From Gammaproteobacteria bacterium (lineage in GTDB: Bacteria; Pseudomonadota; Gammaproteobacteria; Steroidobacterales; Steroidobacteraceae): DNA of 53,433 nucleotides. Both the position numbers and the translations under genes were made by a program. The notes beneath the pieces were generated by a model, which was not told the origin of the DNA, ran no database searches, and worked only from the letters and a program-made list of their open reading frames with translations. This document shows, piece after piece, positions 8,377 through 17,591 of this stretch (position 1 is its first letter; each line of letters starts with the position of its first letter). The stretch covers positions 1 through 53,433 of the forward strand of contig JAQGOC010000141.1 in assembly GCA_028293805.1 (NCBI GenBank). The letters run 5' to 3'.

Positions 8377-8976
8377 TCAACGTCGAGCTGGCTTTGTTCG
8401 GCATTCCTTCAAAGGCGCCAACTCACCTCTATTCGCACGTAGTCCACGGATCAGCTCCTCGATGTAAGGCAGAAACTCGAACAGGACAATGAGTGCGAGA
8501 ACCACGCTCACATAGAGGACCGGCAGTGGCTGCGCCTTTCGGGTGAGCTCGAAACCGGGCTGCTCATGTCCGGCGCCAAACGCCGCGAGAAACTGTCCCC
8601 AATGCAGTGAGACGATGCTCAGCAAAGCCATCAGCGGCATCAATTCCAAGAAGCTGTGTACGTGCTGTTCGAATGGCGTGACAACACGTGCGGTTACAGC
8701 ATAACTCACATCCCAGAGCGCTGTTGCCTCGTGGAGGAGAAATGCCACGATCATTATGGCAATGATGAGAGTGTTGACCTGGAGGAAGAGCGCAGCCAAT
8801 AAAGGGATCCCGAGCTCCGCAAACATCAGCAGATGAATGAGCGACTCCTGGGCACCAGTGGTCGTCTCGATGTGCGATGCGCGGTGACAAAGCCAGTCCG
8901 CAAATCCCGCCGACAGCCAGAGCGGTAGAATGAAATACAGCAGTATCAGGCGGGTCGGGTCCGACGTCGTGGACAT
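8377..8976 (-). CDS. Membrane protein of unknown function
   Basis: A 199-residue protein that I do not recognise. It has about five hydrophobic segments (near residues 8-28, 45-65, 66-85, 110-128 and 148-170). Histidines are clustered at membrane-adjacent positions (WLCHRASHIE, LHEATALWD, EQHVHSFLE, SLHWGQF). His and Glu at such positions can bind metals or heme, but this is only suggestive. The start is well supported: GGAGGGA lies about 8 bases upstream of the ATG at 8976. The C-terminus is basic. No neighbour gives a functional clue. Confidence 0.7.
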   Translation of the reverse strand: MSTTSDPTRLILLYFILPLWLSAGFADWLCHRASHIETTTGAQESLIHLLMFAELGIPLLAALFLQVNTLIIAIMIVAFLLHEATALWDVSYAVTARVVTPFEQHVHSFLELMPLMALLSIVSLHWGQFLAAFGAGHEQPGFELTRKAQPLPVLYVSVVLALIVLFEFLPYIEELIRGLRANRGELAPLKECRTKPARR

Positions 8977-8979
8977 CTA

Positions 8980-9941
8980 CACTCCCTCCTGCGACAGGGC
9001 GTACCGGGCCGACCGTCCACAGCGCGGCGTGATCACATTCACGTCGCGGGACACGTCAGCATCGGGCGCATAAAGCTTCCCGATGAAATGGCGGCTGGCG
9101 CAAAGCACCTGATGCCCGTTCTGCGACAGCTTACGAACGAGATGATGTTTAGTGAATCCAAACGCGCGGTCAGCAGGATCCCCATGGAGAACTGATTTAA
9201 CCGTCGAAGTCGATGTCCGGAGGTATTGCCGCGGCCAGTAGGTCGCGAGCGCACAAAGGAGCGATCTGTGCTGAACGCGATACATTCCCTCGCCGAGAAT
9301 TGCGGATTGATAAAACTGGCGCAGCAATTGGTGTGCCGCTGCGGAGTCCGCCGCTGCAATTTCGAATCCTGGTAGCGGCCATTCCAGAGACAATGGCGCA
9401 GCTTGGGGTCGCGCCCCTGCTCGGGGGCGGATCTCACGCTTAAGAGTAGCGCCGTTTGCCTCGATTTCCTTTTGACCAAATTCGCGGCGGAACGGCGCGC
9501 TTTTCCGTCCTCGGCAACGTGGGGGGAAGCCGATTGTGCGCACCCTGCCGCCCATCACCTGCCGGTTTCATACGGCCCCGCCCGACCCTTCCGAATTCGC
9601 CTTTCAGATTCGGTGTCAATAGCTCCCGTTTGAACTTCGCCGCAAGTCAATTGGCCTGGGTTGCCGTGTGGGCGGACTTCAGATGCATGACTGATAAACG
9701 CCATCGGTCAGCCGTCGACGATGATCCTGCACAACAATGTTGTTGAGGTAGCGACAGCTCCTCACGCGCAGGTGTTAACGGAAGAACCCAAGCAGCGCAG
9801 CGCTGGAGCAACAAAAACCCATAACAGCCTGATCATGGCGACCGATCGGAGACCGCGCATTTTAGTGCAATCTTGATCCCAGGTGGCCGAGCCGGTTGCC
9901 GGGCTATTGCGAACGGGGCCATCAGTGTACCCTGGAGCAAT
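8980..9941. other. Region without an intact gene, possible decayed epimerase-like piece
   Basis: The minus strand is open from 9558 to 8977 but most of it lacks protein character. A stretch around 9088-9162 reads HHLVRKLSQNGHQVLCASRH, which resembles the first nucleotide-binding turn of NAD-dependent epimerases (GFxGxHLVRxLxxxGHxV). The glycine motif itself is missing. It could be a remnant or coincidence. From 9559 to 9941 I see nothing except a small inverted repeat, CAACA-A-TGTTG, at 9732-9742. Confidence 0.25.
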
Positions 9942-10844
9942 ATGTCGGCTGAGACCCGTATTCTTCTGTTTGCTCTGGGCGCTCTCTCGGTCTGGTATAT
10001 CGTCCGTTGGACACTCCTCGAGAGACGCAAGTCCAAGGCGCCCGTGAGCCGACCGGGGGCATTGGATCTCCTCATCGGATTCGTGTGCAACTTCTTCGAC
10101 GCCCTGGGCATCGGAAACTTTGCAACCACTACAGCCATCTTCAAGTTCCGCCGGCGGCCCGTGGACGAAGATGTGCCCGGGACGCTCAACGTCGGTTATG
10201 CCTTGCCCACCGTGGCCGAAGCTTTGATTTTCATCGCGGCAGTCAACGTGGAAGTCACGACTTTGGTCAGCATGATAGCGGCAGCCGTCCTGGGGGCTTT
10301 GTCGGGCGTCGGCCTCGTCAATCGCCTGCCGCGCCGCGTCATCCAGGTTGGCATGGGAGTGGCGCTCCTGATCGCCGCAATGTTGCTGCTGGCCACCAAC
10401 CTCAACTGGATGCCCGGGGGCGGCAATGCCGAGGGCCTGACCGGCGGCCGACTCATTCTGGCGGTGAGCATCAACTTCATGCTTGGAGCGTTGAATACTC
10501 TGGGTATCGGCCTCTATGCACCGTGCCTGATATTGTGCAGCTTGCTTGGCATGAGCGCCCTCGCGTCCTTCCCCATCATGATGGGTGCATGTGCGTTCCT
10601 GATGCCCACCGCGGGCACGCGCTTTATCAGAGCGGGCCGCTATGATCTGCGCGCTTCGCTCGGACTCACCTTGGGTGGAATCCCAGGCGTGTTGGCAGCC
10701 GCGTTCATCGTCAAATCATTGCCTCTGTTATGGCTGCGGTGGCTGGTCGTCATAGTGGTGACCTATGCCGCTACGTTGATGCTGCTATCCACTCGTCGCC
10801 GCACGCGGATTCCCCGCCTGGCGGGCTCGAGCGATCTGTCTTGA
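9942..10844 (+). CDS. TauE/SafE family sulfite exporter-like permease
   Basis: A 300-residue integral membrane protein with about eight hydrophobic segments in two related halves, as in TauE/SafE permeases that export sulfite, sulfoacetate or similar anions. Each half carries a small-residue motif: GFVCNFFDALGIGNFATTTA early and INFMLGALNTLGIGLYAPC in the second half. The ATG at 9942 has GGAG five bases upstream, so it is preferred over the open frame from 9873. It converges with the creatininase-like gene, the stop codons being only a few bases apart. The substrate is unknown. Confidence 0.85.
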   Translation: MSAETRILLFALGALSVWYIVRWTLLERRKSKAPVSRPGALDLLIGFVCNFFDALGIGNFATTTAIFKFRRRPVDEDVPGTLNVGYALPTVAEALIFIAAVNVEVTTLVSMIAAAVLGALSGVGLVNRLPRRVIQVGMGVALLIAAMLLLATNLNWMPGGGNAEGLTGGRLILAVSINFMLGALNTLGIGLYAPCLILCSLLGMSALASFPIMMGACAFLMPTAGTRFIRAGRYDLRASLGLTLGGIPGVLAAAFIVKSLPLLWLRWLVVIVVTYAATLMLLSTRRRTRIPRLAGSSDLS

Positions 10845-10845
10845 T

Positions 10846-11691
10846 TCATCTGTCCCCGATGAAACCGCGGATCTGCTTGACCGCGTAGTCCACCTTCAAA
10901 TCGAAGAACTTATTGCCCAGCTGCGCAGTTGAGCGGCGGGCGTCACCCGTTATGCCGTTGTGCGGGCTGTTGGCGTCGATTTGCGCCTCGCCGTGGACTA
11001 CCGGGTCGCCCAGCGCCGCCTTCACCAGAGCCTTGCGGACCCAGGTGTTGTCTTTGTCCAAATACATCATTTCCGCCGTGTCCGACACGCCCCCATGCAG
11101 ATCGGGCGGATATCCATGCGCGGCCATGTACGCCTCGATCGCGTCGTTCGCAGCCGAGTAGACCTGGTCGCAGTAGTAGACGTGAATACCCTGGGAGGAA
11201 TACTTGTCGTTCAGCTTTCTGGCGACCTCTTCGTAGACTTTCGGTTGGCCTCCACCGTGATCGCCCATCACGATCACATTCTTGAAGCCATCGACGATAG
11301 ATTGCTCGGCAATGCGCTCGAGTAGCGCAGCGAGCAAGTCATTGGTGATACCGATGGTGCCCGGCAATTCTGCACTGGCGTTATTTGGCGTGAACGGCAA
11401 TACCGGCATGAAGATGGCGTTGCCGAGCTTCTCCGCTATTGCTGCGACCGTGGCATGAGCCATCAGATTGTGGCCGCCGTTCGCGTTTTGCGGACCGCGC
11501 TGCTCGACGCCGCCCGTGTATATGAGAGCCGTGGTTTTGCCCGCAGCCAGCGCTTCCTTCACTTCGACCCACGTCATCTTTTCAAACTCGACGAGGTGTC
11601 CTCTGGCGCCGCTGCCAGCGATGACTGGCGCCGCCGCCCATGCGCCGACCATGATCATTGCCACTATCGAGGTGGCGGATATTTTGCGCAT
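10846..11691 (-). CDS. Exported creatininase family protein
   Basis: A 281-residue protein of the creatininase (creatinine amidohydrolase) fold with an N-terminal signal peptide (MRKISATSIVAMIMVGAWAAAPVIAG), so it acts in the periplasm or outside. Family landmarks are GGVEQRGPQNANGGHN (residues about 60-75), VMGDHGGGQ and GGVSDTAEMMYL. Classical creatininase has Glu-x-His and Asp metal ligands here; this protein keeps Glu63 but has Arg65, and His74 where Asp is usual. It may bind metal differently or use another cyclic amide. The start at 11691 has GGAGAA upstream. It is divergent from the two amidohydrolases. Confidence 0.82.
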   Translation of the reverse strand: MRKISATSIVAMIMVGAWAAAPVIAGSGARGHLVEFEKMTWVEVKEALAAGKTTALIYTGGVEQRGPQNANGGHNLMAHATVAAIAEKLGNAIFMPVLPFTPNNASAELPGTIGITNDLLAALLERIAEQSIVDGFKNVIVMGDHGGGQPKVYEEVARKLNDKYSSQGIHVYYCDQVYSAANDAIEAYMAAHGYPPDLHGGVSDTAEMMYLDKDNTWVRKALVKAALGDPVVHGEAQIDANSPHNGITGDARRSTAQLGNKFFDLKVDYAVKQIRGFIGDR

Positions 11692-12024
11692 GCTCTGTTC
11701 TCCGCGTGTCGTTCGATCGAGCCGGAGCGGGATACTACAGTCCGGCAGCGAGCGAAAGAAAGGCCGGAAAGCCGGCAGCTGGAGCCGGCAGGCACGGTCA
11801 TGGGCTGCAACAGTGCGGCTCCGAGAGCGCAGTCCCGCCGGAAATGTCCCAGGCAAGGCGGACCGGACTGCGAGCCCGCAATTAATCGCGGACAGCGAGT
11901 CGCAAATATACAGTCTGCCAAGCCCACCGACGACGCAGCGGACGCGGCGGGGGGCCAGACCAACAGCACACCGCTACTGACGGAGTGTTAAGCTCGCTCG
12001 TCCTGCACACACGAGAATTCGTTC
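11692..12024. other. Divergent intergenic region, creatininase/amidohydrolase
   Basis: A 333-bp spacer that should hold both divergent promoters. I see no gene and no clear palindrome. A GAGAA element about 9 bases before 12025 may serve as a ribosome-binding site. Confidence 0.35.
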
Positions 12025-13281
12025 ATGAACAATGGGGTCTGGGGCATTCTGTTTCTGCTCGTAACCGTGCTGTCAGGTCAGGCCAACGCGAGCCCGGCCC
12101 TCGTCGCCACGGAACCTTCGCTGATATTGATTACGGACGTGGCGTTGGACGGCGTTGGCGGAACCCTGCACGACGCTCACATTCAAATCACTGACGGCAA
12201 GATAGTTTCGCTCTCGGCCGACGAGCGGAACAAGAAGATCATCGATCTGCGCGGTTACACCGTATTGCCGGGGTGGATCGACGCGCACGTACACATCGCT
12301 TCCCACTTCGACCGTACCGGGCAGCTCGCTACCGACAAAGAGCCGCAGTCCGAAAGCACGCTGGAGATGGCGCAAGCGGCTTGGGAAACCATGATGGCGG
12401 GCTTTACGACCATCCAGAGCGTTGGCGAGCTCAGCGAGGAACCTCTGCGCGATGCGCTGCGCGATCAGCGTCTTCCAGGACCCCGATTCCTGACATCACT
12501 GGCTCCGATTCAGGGCAACCTCTCGGCCAGCGCAGACGAGCTGCGGGCGCTGGTCCGAGAGCGCAAGGCCCAAGGCGCGGATCTCATCAAGATCTTCGCG
12601 TCCTCGAGCCAGCGAGTTGGGGCCAAGCCGACCCTGACCGAAGGGCAGCTCCGCGTGTTGTGTCACGAGGCGGAAGCGGTGGGACTCAGATCGATGGTGC
12701 ATGCCTATCGCGGCCAGGTAGCCACGGCGGCGCGGGCAGGCTGCAGAGAGATCGAGCACGCAACCTACGCCACACCGGCAGACCTGCAGGAGGCGGTTCG
12801 TGCGGGCGCCTTTCTGACTCCGCAGGTAGGACTGGTGGTCCAGAATTATATCGAGAATCGAGGCCACTATGTCGGGATCGATGGGTACACCGATGCGGGC
12901 ATGGAGATCATGCTCGGCGATCTTCCGCAGGATTTCGCGGTGTGCACCCTTCTCGTGCAGATGCGCGATGCCAAGGTGGTATTCGGAACTGATGCCACGG
13001 CTGGGGCGCACGGCCACAATGCCGAGGAGTTCATCGGTCGTGTCGAGCATTGCGGCCAATCTCCAATGGCGGCACTCGTCTCTGCGAATTCAACCGCCGC
13101 GGATGCCATAGGAATGGGCGACCATCTCGGTCGCCTGGCACCCGGATATGCCGCGGATATCATCGCTCTGGAAGGCAATCCGCTAAAGGACATTACTGCA
13201 GTACGGCGAGTCGCATTTGTGATGCGGGACGGGAAGGTCTACAAATGGACAGGCTCACATACGAGCGGAGCTGACAGGTGA
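12025..13281 (+). CDS. Exported amidohydrolase family protein
   Basis: A metal-dependent hydrolase of 418 residues with a TIM-barrel amidohydrolase fold and a signal peptide (first 23 or so residues). Visible metal-site elements are HxH in LPGWIDAHVHI, the candidate carboxylated lysine in GADLIKIFAS, histidines in MVHAYRG and IEHATYA, and the aspartate in FGTDATAGAHGHN. The composite beta-sandwich is closed by the C-terminal AADIIALEGNPLKDI. Homologues are annotated as imidazolonepropionase-like or Xaa-Pro dipeptidases. It overlaps the next amidohydrolase by 4 bp, so the two are translationally coupled and may be complementary in substrate or form a hetero-complex (inference). Confidence 0.87.
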   Translation: MNNGVWGILFLLVTVLSGQANASPALVATEPSLILITDVALDGVGGTLHDAHIQITDGKIVSLSADERNKKIIDLRGYTVLPGWIDAHVHIASHFDRTGQLATDKEPQSESTLEMAQAAWETMMAGFTTIQSVGELSEEPLRDALRDQRLPGPRFLTSLAPIQGNLSASADELRALVRERKAQGADLIKIFASSSQRVGAKPTLTEGQLRVLCHEAEAVGLRSMVHAYRGQVATAARAGCREIEHATYATPADLQEAVRAGAFLTPQVGLVVQNYIENRGHYVGIDGYTDAGMEIMLGDLPQDFAVCTLLVQMRDAKVVFGTDATAGAHGHNAEEFIGRVEHCGQSPMAALVSANSTAADAIGMGDHLGRLAPGYAADIIALEGNPLKDITAVRRVAFVMRDGKVYKWTGSHTSGADR

Positions 13282-14669
13282 AGACCTTCAGGCATTTCTA
13301 CCGAGGGGCGCCAATGCTCCTGCTTGCCTCGATGGTGGCGGCCACCCTACAGGCTGCGCAGCCCACGCGACTGGCGCTCGTCGGAGGCATGCTCCTGGAT
13401 GGATACGGCGGGGCGCCCGTGCATCACGCGGCAGTACTCATGGAGGGTGATCGAATTGTGGCCGCCGGTCCTGCCAGCGAAGTGGAGATCCCGGAAGGTA
13501 CGCCGATCATCGATACACGGGGTGAAACCATGCTGCCGGGCCTCATCGAGGTCCATGCACACCTGGTGATCGTCGGCGACGGCGACTATCCGCGCTGGTT
13601 CAAATGGCTCGAAGACCATAAGGCTCGGTATCCGCTGACCTCCATCATGGCGCTGTCAGCACGTCAGTTGCTCGCAGCCGGTGTGACTTCCGCCATCGAT
13701 CTCGGCGCGCCACTGAAAGAAAGTGTGGAGATTCGTGATCAGATCAATCGGGGAACCATCCCCGGACCGCGTCTGTCCGTCAGTGGGCCCTGGCTGACTT
13801 CCGAGCCCGCCATTTTTCCGCCGTATTGCCAGGTCGAGGTCCACACTGCGGCAGAAGCTGCCCGGGCCACCGAAGCGAACATCCGTGGCGGCGCGGATGT
13901 CATCAAGGCGCACGCCGGGCTCAATTTCGAACAGTACAAAGCCATAGTCGAAGTGGCGCACAGGTATAAAATCAAGGTCCACGCCCATCTTTACGACGAA
14001 CACGCAGTACGGGATGCGTTCAACGCAGGTGTAGATGTCCTGCAGCACGTGGGCTCCGCGGGTACGCCGCCGTACTCCGCGCAGTTGGTCAAGGACATCG
14101 CCGAAAGTGGGCGGCCTGTCGTACCCACAGCGGCACACCGCGTCTGGCTCTTCCCGGCAACTCGCGACTTCCCCGAGCGCCTGGACGACCCGGAGCTCGC
14201 GCGCGGTTTCCCGCCTGAGGTCTGGGCCGAAGTACACGACTCCCTGCGGCAATTCCATACGCTGGATTACTTCGTCGACCGCGAGCAGGAAGAATTCTTT
14301 GGCGATGCGTCCCTGGGGCAATGGATCCAGTCCGGCGCGGTACTGGGCATGGGCTCCGATAACGGAACACCGCTCAACTTTCACAAAGACGCTTTGTGGC
14401 GCGAAGCCAAGGTTTTCGTAGACCACGGCCTCCCGGCATCGCGTGTCATCACTGCGCTGACTTGGACCAACGCGCGCATACTCGGAAAGGAAAAGGACCT
14501 GGGAACCATCGAGCCCGGAAAACTCGCTGATATTGCGGTTGTGAGGGGGAATCCGCTGTTTGACATCGTGGCGCTGTCGCAGATCGACGTTGTTGTCAAA
14601 GACGGCATTCCATACCGGGACGCGGAGCGTATGGCCATAGCTGCCCGCGCTACAGGAAGCCCGCGGTAA
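13278..14669 (+). CDS. Second exported amidohydrolase family protein
   Basis: A 463-residue amidohydrolase, paralogous in fold to the preceding gene. The metal-site elements are LPGLIEVHAHL, lysine in GADVIKAHAG, histidines in KVHAHLYDE and VLQHVG, and aspartate in GMGSDNGTP. The GTG at 13278 overlaps the previous stop (GTGA) and has GGAG upstream. It adds MKTFRHFYRGAP before the hydrophobic signal. An ATG at 13314 with GAGGGG upstream is also possible. The signal peptide places it outside the cytoplasm. The conserved C-terminal ADIAVVRGNPLFDI is present. The substrate is unknown; peptides or cyclic amides are plausible given the creatininase-like neighbour. Confidence 0.87.
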   Translation: MKTFRHFYRGAPMLLLASMVAATLQAAQPTRLALVGGMLLDGYGGAPVHHAAVLMEGDRIVAAGPASEVEIPEGTPIIDTRGETMLPGLIEVHAHLVIVGDGDYPRWFKWLEDHKARYPLTSIMALSARQLLAAGVTSAIDLGAPLKESVEIRDQINRGTIPGPRLSVSGPWLTSEPAIFPPYCQVEVHTAAEAARATEANIRGGADVIKAHAGLNFEQYKAIVEVAHRYKIKVHAHLYDEHAVRDAFNAGVDVLQHVGSAGTPPYSAQLVKDIAESGRPVVPTAAHRVWLFPATRDFPERLDDPELARGFPPEVWAEVHDSLRQFHTLDYFVDREQEEFFGDASLGQWIQSGAVLGMGSDNGTPLNFHKDALWREAKVFVDHGLPASRVITALTWTNARILGKEKDLGTIEPGKLADIAVVRGNPLFDIVALSQIDVVVKDGIPYRDAERMAIAARATGSPR

Positions 14670-14705
14670 GGCGAGCTCCGACAAGGCTTGGCGTGCTGGA
14701 GCACT

Positions 14706-14807
14706 GTGCCCCTTGCGGAACCCGTCGCGCAACCCCTGGAGCAGGTCCGGGATTGGTACGAGCTGCGTATCTACCTGGCACTGACTGCCAACATGGCTGG
14801 CTCTTAG
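14706..14807 (+). pseudogene. Possible remnant of a GntR/FCD regulator
   Basis: The plus strand reads a 33-residue peptide ending at a TAG. Its middle part, EQVRDWYELRIYLALTA, resembles the start of the FCD ligand-binding domain of GntR regulators (xxDWYELRIALExxAA). No DNA-binding domain precedes it and the frame stops at once. It overlaps the 3' end of the FAD oxidase by 4 bp. The match is short, so this is tentative. Confidence 0.3.
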
Positions 14808-16168
14808 ATCCTGGCTCCGGCGAGGTGCAATAGCTCCGCGCCGTACTTGTAGGTGGCTTCCGCGAAAATCCGCAATCGCAGCGCGTGCGGTTCGGACACC
14901 GGTAACGGCAGATCCTCCACCCTCAGGCGACCGCTGATGAAATCGGCAAGGACGCGCCCAAAGACAGTCCCCGGCGCGATGCCCCGGCCGTTGTAGCCGT
15001 TAAAACCCACGACGTTGGGGCCGAACATGTGGAATCGCGGCAGGTTATCGACTGTCATGCCGATGTTTCCAAACCAGGCGCTCTCAAAGCGAGGTCTGGA
15101 GATCTGTGGGAACATCTTTTTGATCGCCCGCAGCGCCCACTGCTCGTGCACACGAGCTCCGCTGCCGTGCAGCGACCCGACACTTCCAAACACGAGGCGG
15201 CCGGCCGCATCGAGCCGAAACGACGACAGCACCGGCCGCGTATCCCATGCGCCTTCGCCACGAGGGAGGATTGTCTCGCGGACTGATCTTTCCAGCGGTG
15301 TCGTTGCAAAATTGAAGTACGGCAGATGCACCTGCTCGCGGCGTACCACGTTCCAGGGCCCGTGCGCATACGCGTCTGTTGCAACCACAATCCATTCGGC
15401 ACGCACCGATCCACTTGCGCAGTGGACTGCCCATCCTCGTTCGTCGCGCTGCGCAGCGAGTGCCGGACTGCCGATGTAGATGCGCGCGCCGGCCGCTGAT
15501 GCCGCTGCCGCCAGTCCCCTTGCGTAGGCCAGCGGTTGCACAGTACCTGCTCTGCGGTCGAAGAGCGCACCCGCGAATGCCGCTGATCCAGTGCGGACTC
15601 GCGTCTCGTGGTCGTTCAGAAGCTCCACCGGCGCGGACCGTGCCTGCCATTGAGCCATTCGCTGCTGCAACTCCTGCAGACCTTTCTTTCCCACACCGCA
15701 GTGAAGCGTCCCGCAGCGCTTGGCTTCGCATTCGATCGAATGCTGGGCGATGATTTCGAATACCAGGCCAGGCGCGGCCGCCAACAAGTCCAACAGGCGA
15801 TTGCCGTACGTCGCGCCGAGGCCTGCCACCACCGCATCGGGCATTACCCACATTCCCGCGTTGACCAGACCAACATTGCGCCCGGAGCCCCCGAAACCGA
15901 TGTCAGCCGCCTCGAGAACCACAACCGAGATATTTCGCTCACGAAGATGCAGGGCCGTGGACAGGCCCGTATAGCCGCCGCCGATCACGACAACGTCGGC
16001 AGCCACGTCTGTCGCCAGAGCTCCCAGCGGCGAGCTGCTCGGGGCCGTCCTGCTCCAGAGCCCATGACTCGCAGCTTGTCTTTGAATTGGACTCACGTCC
16101 GCCGTCTGTTTCATTTCCAGATTTCCATCCGCGCCCCGGCGTGGGGCGCTTGCCTGGCCGAGTGACAT
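14804..16168 (-). CDS. FAD-dependent amine oxidoreductase (PuuB/DAO family)
   Basis: A 454-residue flavoprotein of the D-amino-acid oxidase/glycine oxidase fold. The dinucleotide-binding motif is VVVIGGGYTGLSTALHLRER, followed by the second FAD element VVLEAADIGFGGSGRNVGLV. A C-terminal GFNGYNGRGIAPGTVFGRVLAD closes the flavin site. This layout matches gamma-glutamylputrescine oxidase and related amine oxidases that release an aldehyde and H2O2. The start is uncertain: ATG codons at 16192, 16168 and 16114 all lack strong ribosome sites. I chose 16168 because the operator-like element then lies 32 bp upstream, the same spacing as at the XRE-cupin gene. It is divergent from gabT. Confidence 0.85.
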   Translation of the reverse strand: MSLGQASAPRRGADGNLEMKQTADVSPIQRQAASHGLWSRTAPSSSPLGALATDVAADVVVIGGGYTGLSTALHLRERNISVVVLEAADIGFGGSGRNVGLVNAGMWVMPDAVVAGLGATYGNRLLDLLAAAPGLVFEIIAQHSIECEAKRCGTLHCGVGKKGLQELQQRMAQWQARSAPVELLNDHETRVRTGSAAFAGALFDRRAGTVQPLAYARGLAAAASAAGARIYIGSPALAAQRDERGWAVHCASGSVRAEWIVVATDAYAHGPWNVVRREQVHLPYFNFATTPLERSVRETILPRGEGAWDTRPVLSSFRLDAAGRLVFGSVGSLHGSGARVHEQWALRAIKKMFPQISRPRFESAWFGNIGMTVDNLPRFHMFGPNVVGFNGYNGRGIAPGTVFGRVLADFISGRLRVEDLPLPVSEPHALRLRIFAEATYKYGAELLHLAGARI

Positions 16169-16199
16169 TGTCGAATTGTTTGTGGCATTCAAAGCAGTT

Positions 16200-16215
16200 G
16201 CTCAACTTTATGGCC
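16200..16215. promoter_or_regulatory. Operator-like element, copy 1
   Basis: GCTCA-ACTTTA-TGGCC matches the 16-bp palindrome upstream of the XRE-cupin regulator (21725-21740) at 13 of 16 positions. The left arm GCTCA is intact. It lies upstream of the FAD oxidase and may be bound by that regulator (inference). Confidence 0.45.
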
Positions 16216-16245
16216 ACTGCTACATTAGTGCAAATTTGAGCGTGC

Positions 16246-16261
16246 GCTTGATTTTATGAGC
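16246..16261. promoter_or_regulatory. Operator-like element, copy 2
   Basis: GCTTG-ATTTTA-TGAGC differs from the palindrome at 21725-21740 at only two positions in the left arm. It lies 26 bp upstream of the gabT start. A further half site, TGAGC, lies at 16237-16241. Shared elements suggest coregulation of gabT and the oxidase by the XRE-cupin protein (inference). Confidence 0.5.
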
Positions 16262-16286
16262 GAGCCCGCCTCAATAGGAGGGGTCA

Positions 16287-17591
16287 GTGAGTCGCAATGC
16301 CGCGCTGTCCGAACGTCATCGCCTTGCCGTAACTCAGGCGGTCGCCACCAAATCGATCTATGCGGCCAGGGCCGCCGGCTCCGAGATCTGGGATGCCGAT
16401 GGCCGCCGCTATATCGACTTCGCCGCCGGCATCGCGGTCACCAACACGGGTCACTGCCATCCGAAGGTGATGGCCGCAGTCGCCGAGCAGGCGAAATTGT
16501 TCACTCATACGTGCTTTCACGTAACCCCTTTCGAGGGCTACGTCCGCCTGGCCGAGCGACTGAATCAACTCGCTCCCGTTCGCGGGAAGGCCAAGACACT
16601 GCTGGTCACCACTGGCGCAGAGGCGCTGGAAAACGCGGTTAAGATTGCACGCGTCGCGACGCAACGCACGGCAATCATTGCCTTTTCCGGGGGATTTCAC
16701 GGGCGAACCATGATGACCATGGCGCTGACCGGGAAGATTACGCCCTACAAGAAGGGCTTTGGCCCCTTTCCGGCAGACGTGTTTCATGCGCCCTTTCCCT
16801 ACGAGTATATGGGGGTGACCGGCACAGAAGCTCTCAGCGGGCTGAAAGCGCTTTTTGCCACGGACGTGGATCCGGACCGGGTGGCTGCCATAGTGATCGA
16901 GCCGATACAGGGCGAAGGCGGCTTCGTTCCGGCACCGCTTTCCTTCCTGCAGAATCTGCGGAGCCTCTGCGATGAGCATGGCATTCTGCTCATTGTCGAT
17001 GAGGTTCAGTGCGGCATGGCCCGCACGGGTAAGATGTTTGGGTGCCAGCATGCGGGTATCGAGGCAGACCTCGTAACGATTGCCAAGGGGCTCGCGGGGG
17101 GCTTTCCACTGGCGGCGGTGGTGGGGCGCGCGGATTTGATGGATGCCCCCTCTCCAGGGGCTCTTGGCGGCACATACGCTGGCAATCCTATCGCGGTAGC
17201 GGCCGCTAATGCGGTGCTCGACTTGATCGAGGAGGAGAAGCTCTGCGCGCGCGCTGAGAGCATCGGAGCGACCCTCTTTGAAAGATTACGGCGGATCTCG
17301 AGCCGCAGTCATATGGAAGCGATCGGGGATATTCGCGGCCGCGGCGCGATGGTCGCATTCGAGCTGGTAAAGGACCGCCTCACCAAGGAGCCCGATGCTG
17401 CTCTTTGTGCCCGCATCGTCGCTGCAGCCCAGGAGCGAGGCGCGATCCTGTTGAGTGCCGGCACGCGCGCGAATGTGGTCCGGTTGTTGCCGGCACTGAC
17501 TATGCCGGCCGACATTCTCGAGGAGGGATTGGACATTCTCGAAAAGTCCATCGAAGCCTCGATGTCCGTGGCGACGCGCAGTGCCGCGTAG
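16287..17591 (+). CDS. gabT: 4-aminobutyrate aminotransferase (class III)
   Basis: Class III PLP aminotransferase of 434 residues, the usual length of GABA aminotransferase, which converts GABA and 2-oxoglutarate to succinate semialdehyde and glutamate. Visible features are the phosphate-binding TTGAEALENAVKIAR, GGFHGRT, Glu210 in EPIQGEGG, Asp238 in LIVDEVQCGMARTG, and the Schiff-base Lys267 in TIAKGLAGGFP. The start is a GTG at 16287 with a strong AGGAGG upstream. It is divergent from a PuuB-like oxidase, with operator-like elements between them, which fits polyamine or guanidinobutyrate breakdown ending in GABA. Other omega-amino acids could be substrates. Confidence 0.9.
   Translation: MSRNAALSERHRLAVTQAVATKSIYAARAAGSEIWDADGRRYIDFAAGIAVTNTGHCHPKVMAAVAEQAKLFTHTCFHVTPFEGYVRLAERLNQLAPVRGKAKTLLVTTGAEALENAVKIARVATQRTAIIAFSGGFHGRTMMTMALTGKITPYKKGFGPFPADVFHAPFPYEYMGVTGTEALSGLKALFATDVDPDRVAAIVIEPIQGEGGFVPAPLSFLQNLRSLCDEHGILLIVDEVQCGMARTGKMFGCQHAGIEADLVTIAKGLAGGFPLAAVVGRADLMDAPSPGALGGTYAGNPIAVAAANAVLDLIEEEKLCARAESIGATLFERLRRISSRSHMEAIGDIRGRGAMVAFELVKDRLTKEPDAALCARIVAAAQERGAILLSAGTRANVVRLLPALTMPADILEEGLDILEKSIEASMSVATRSAA

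Noticed and set aside
8977-9558. Minus-strand open frame of 193 codons as a real gene
   Set aside because: Only one short stretch resembles an epimerase, the glycine motif is missing and most of the sequence has no protein character. I listed it only as a possible remnant.
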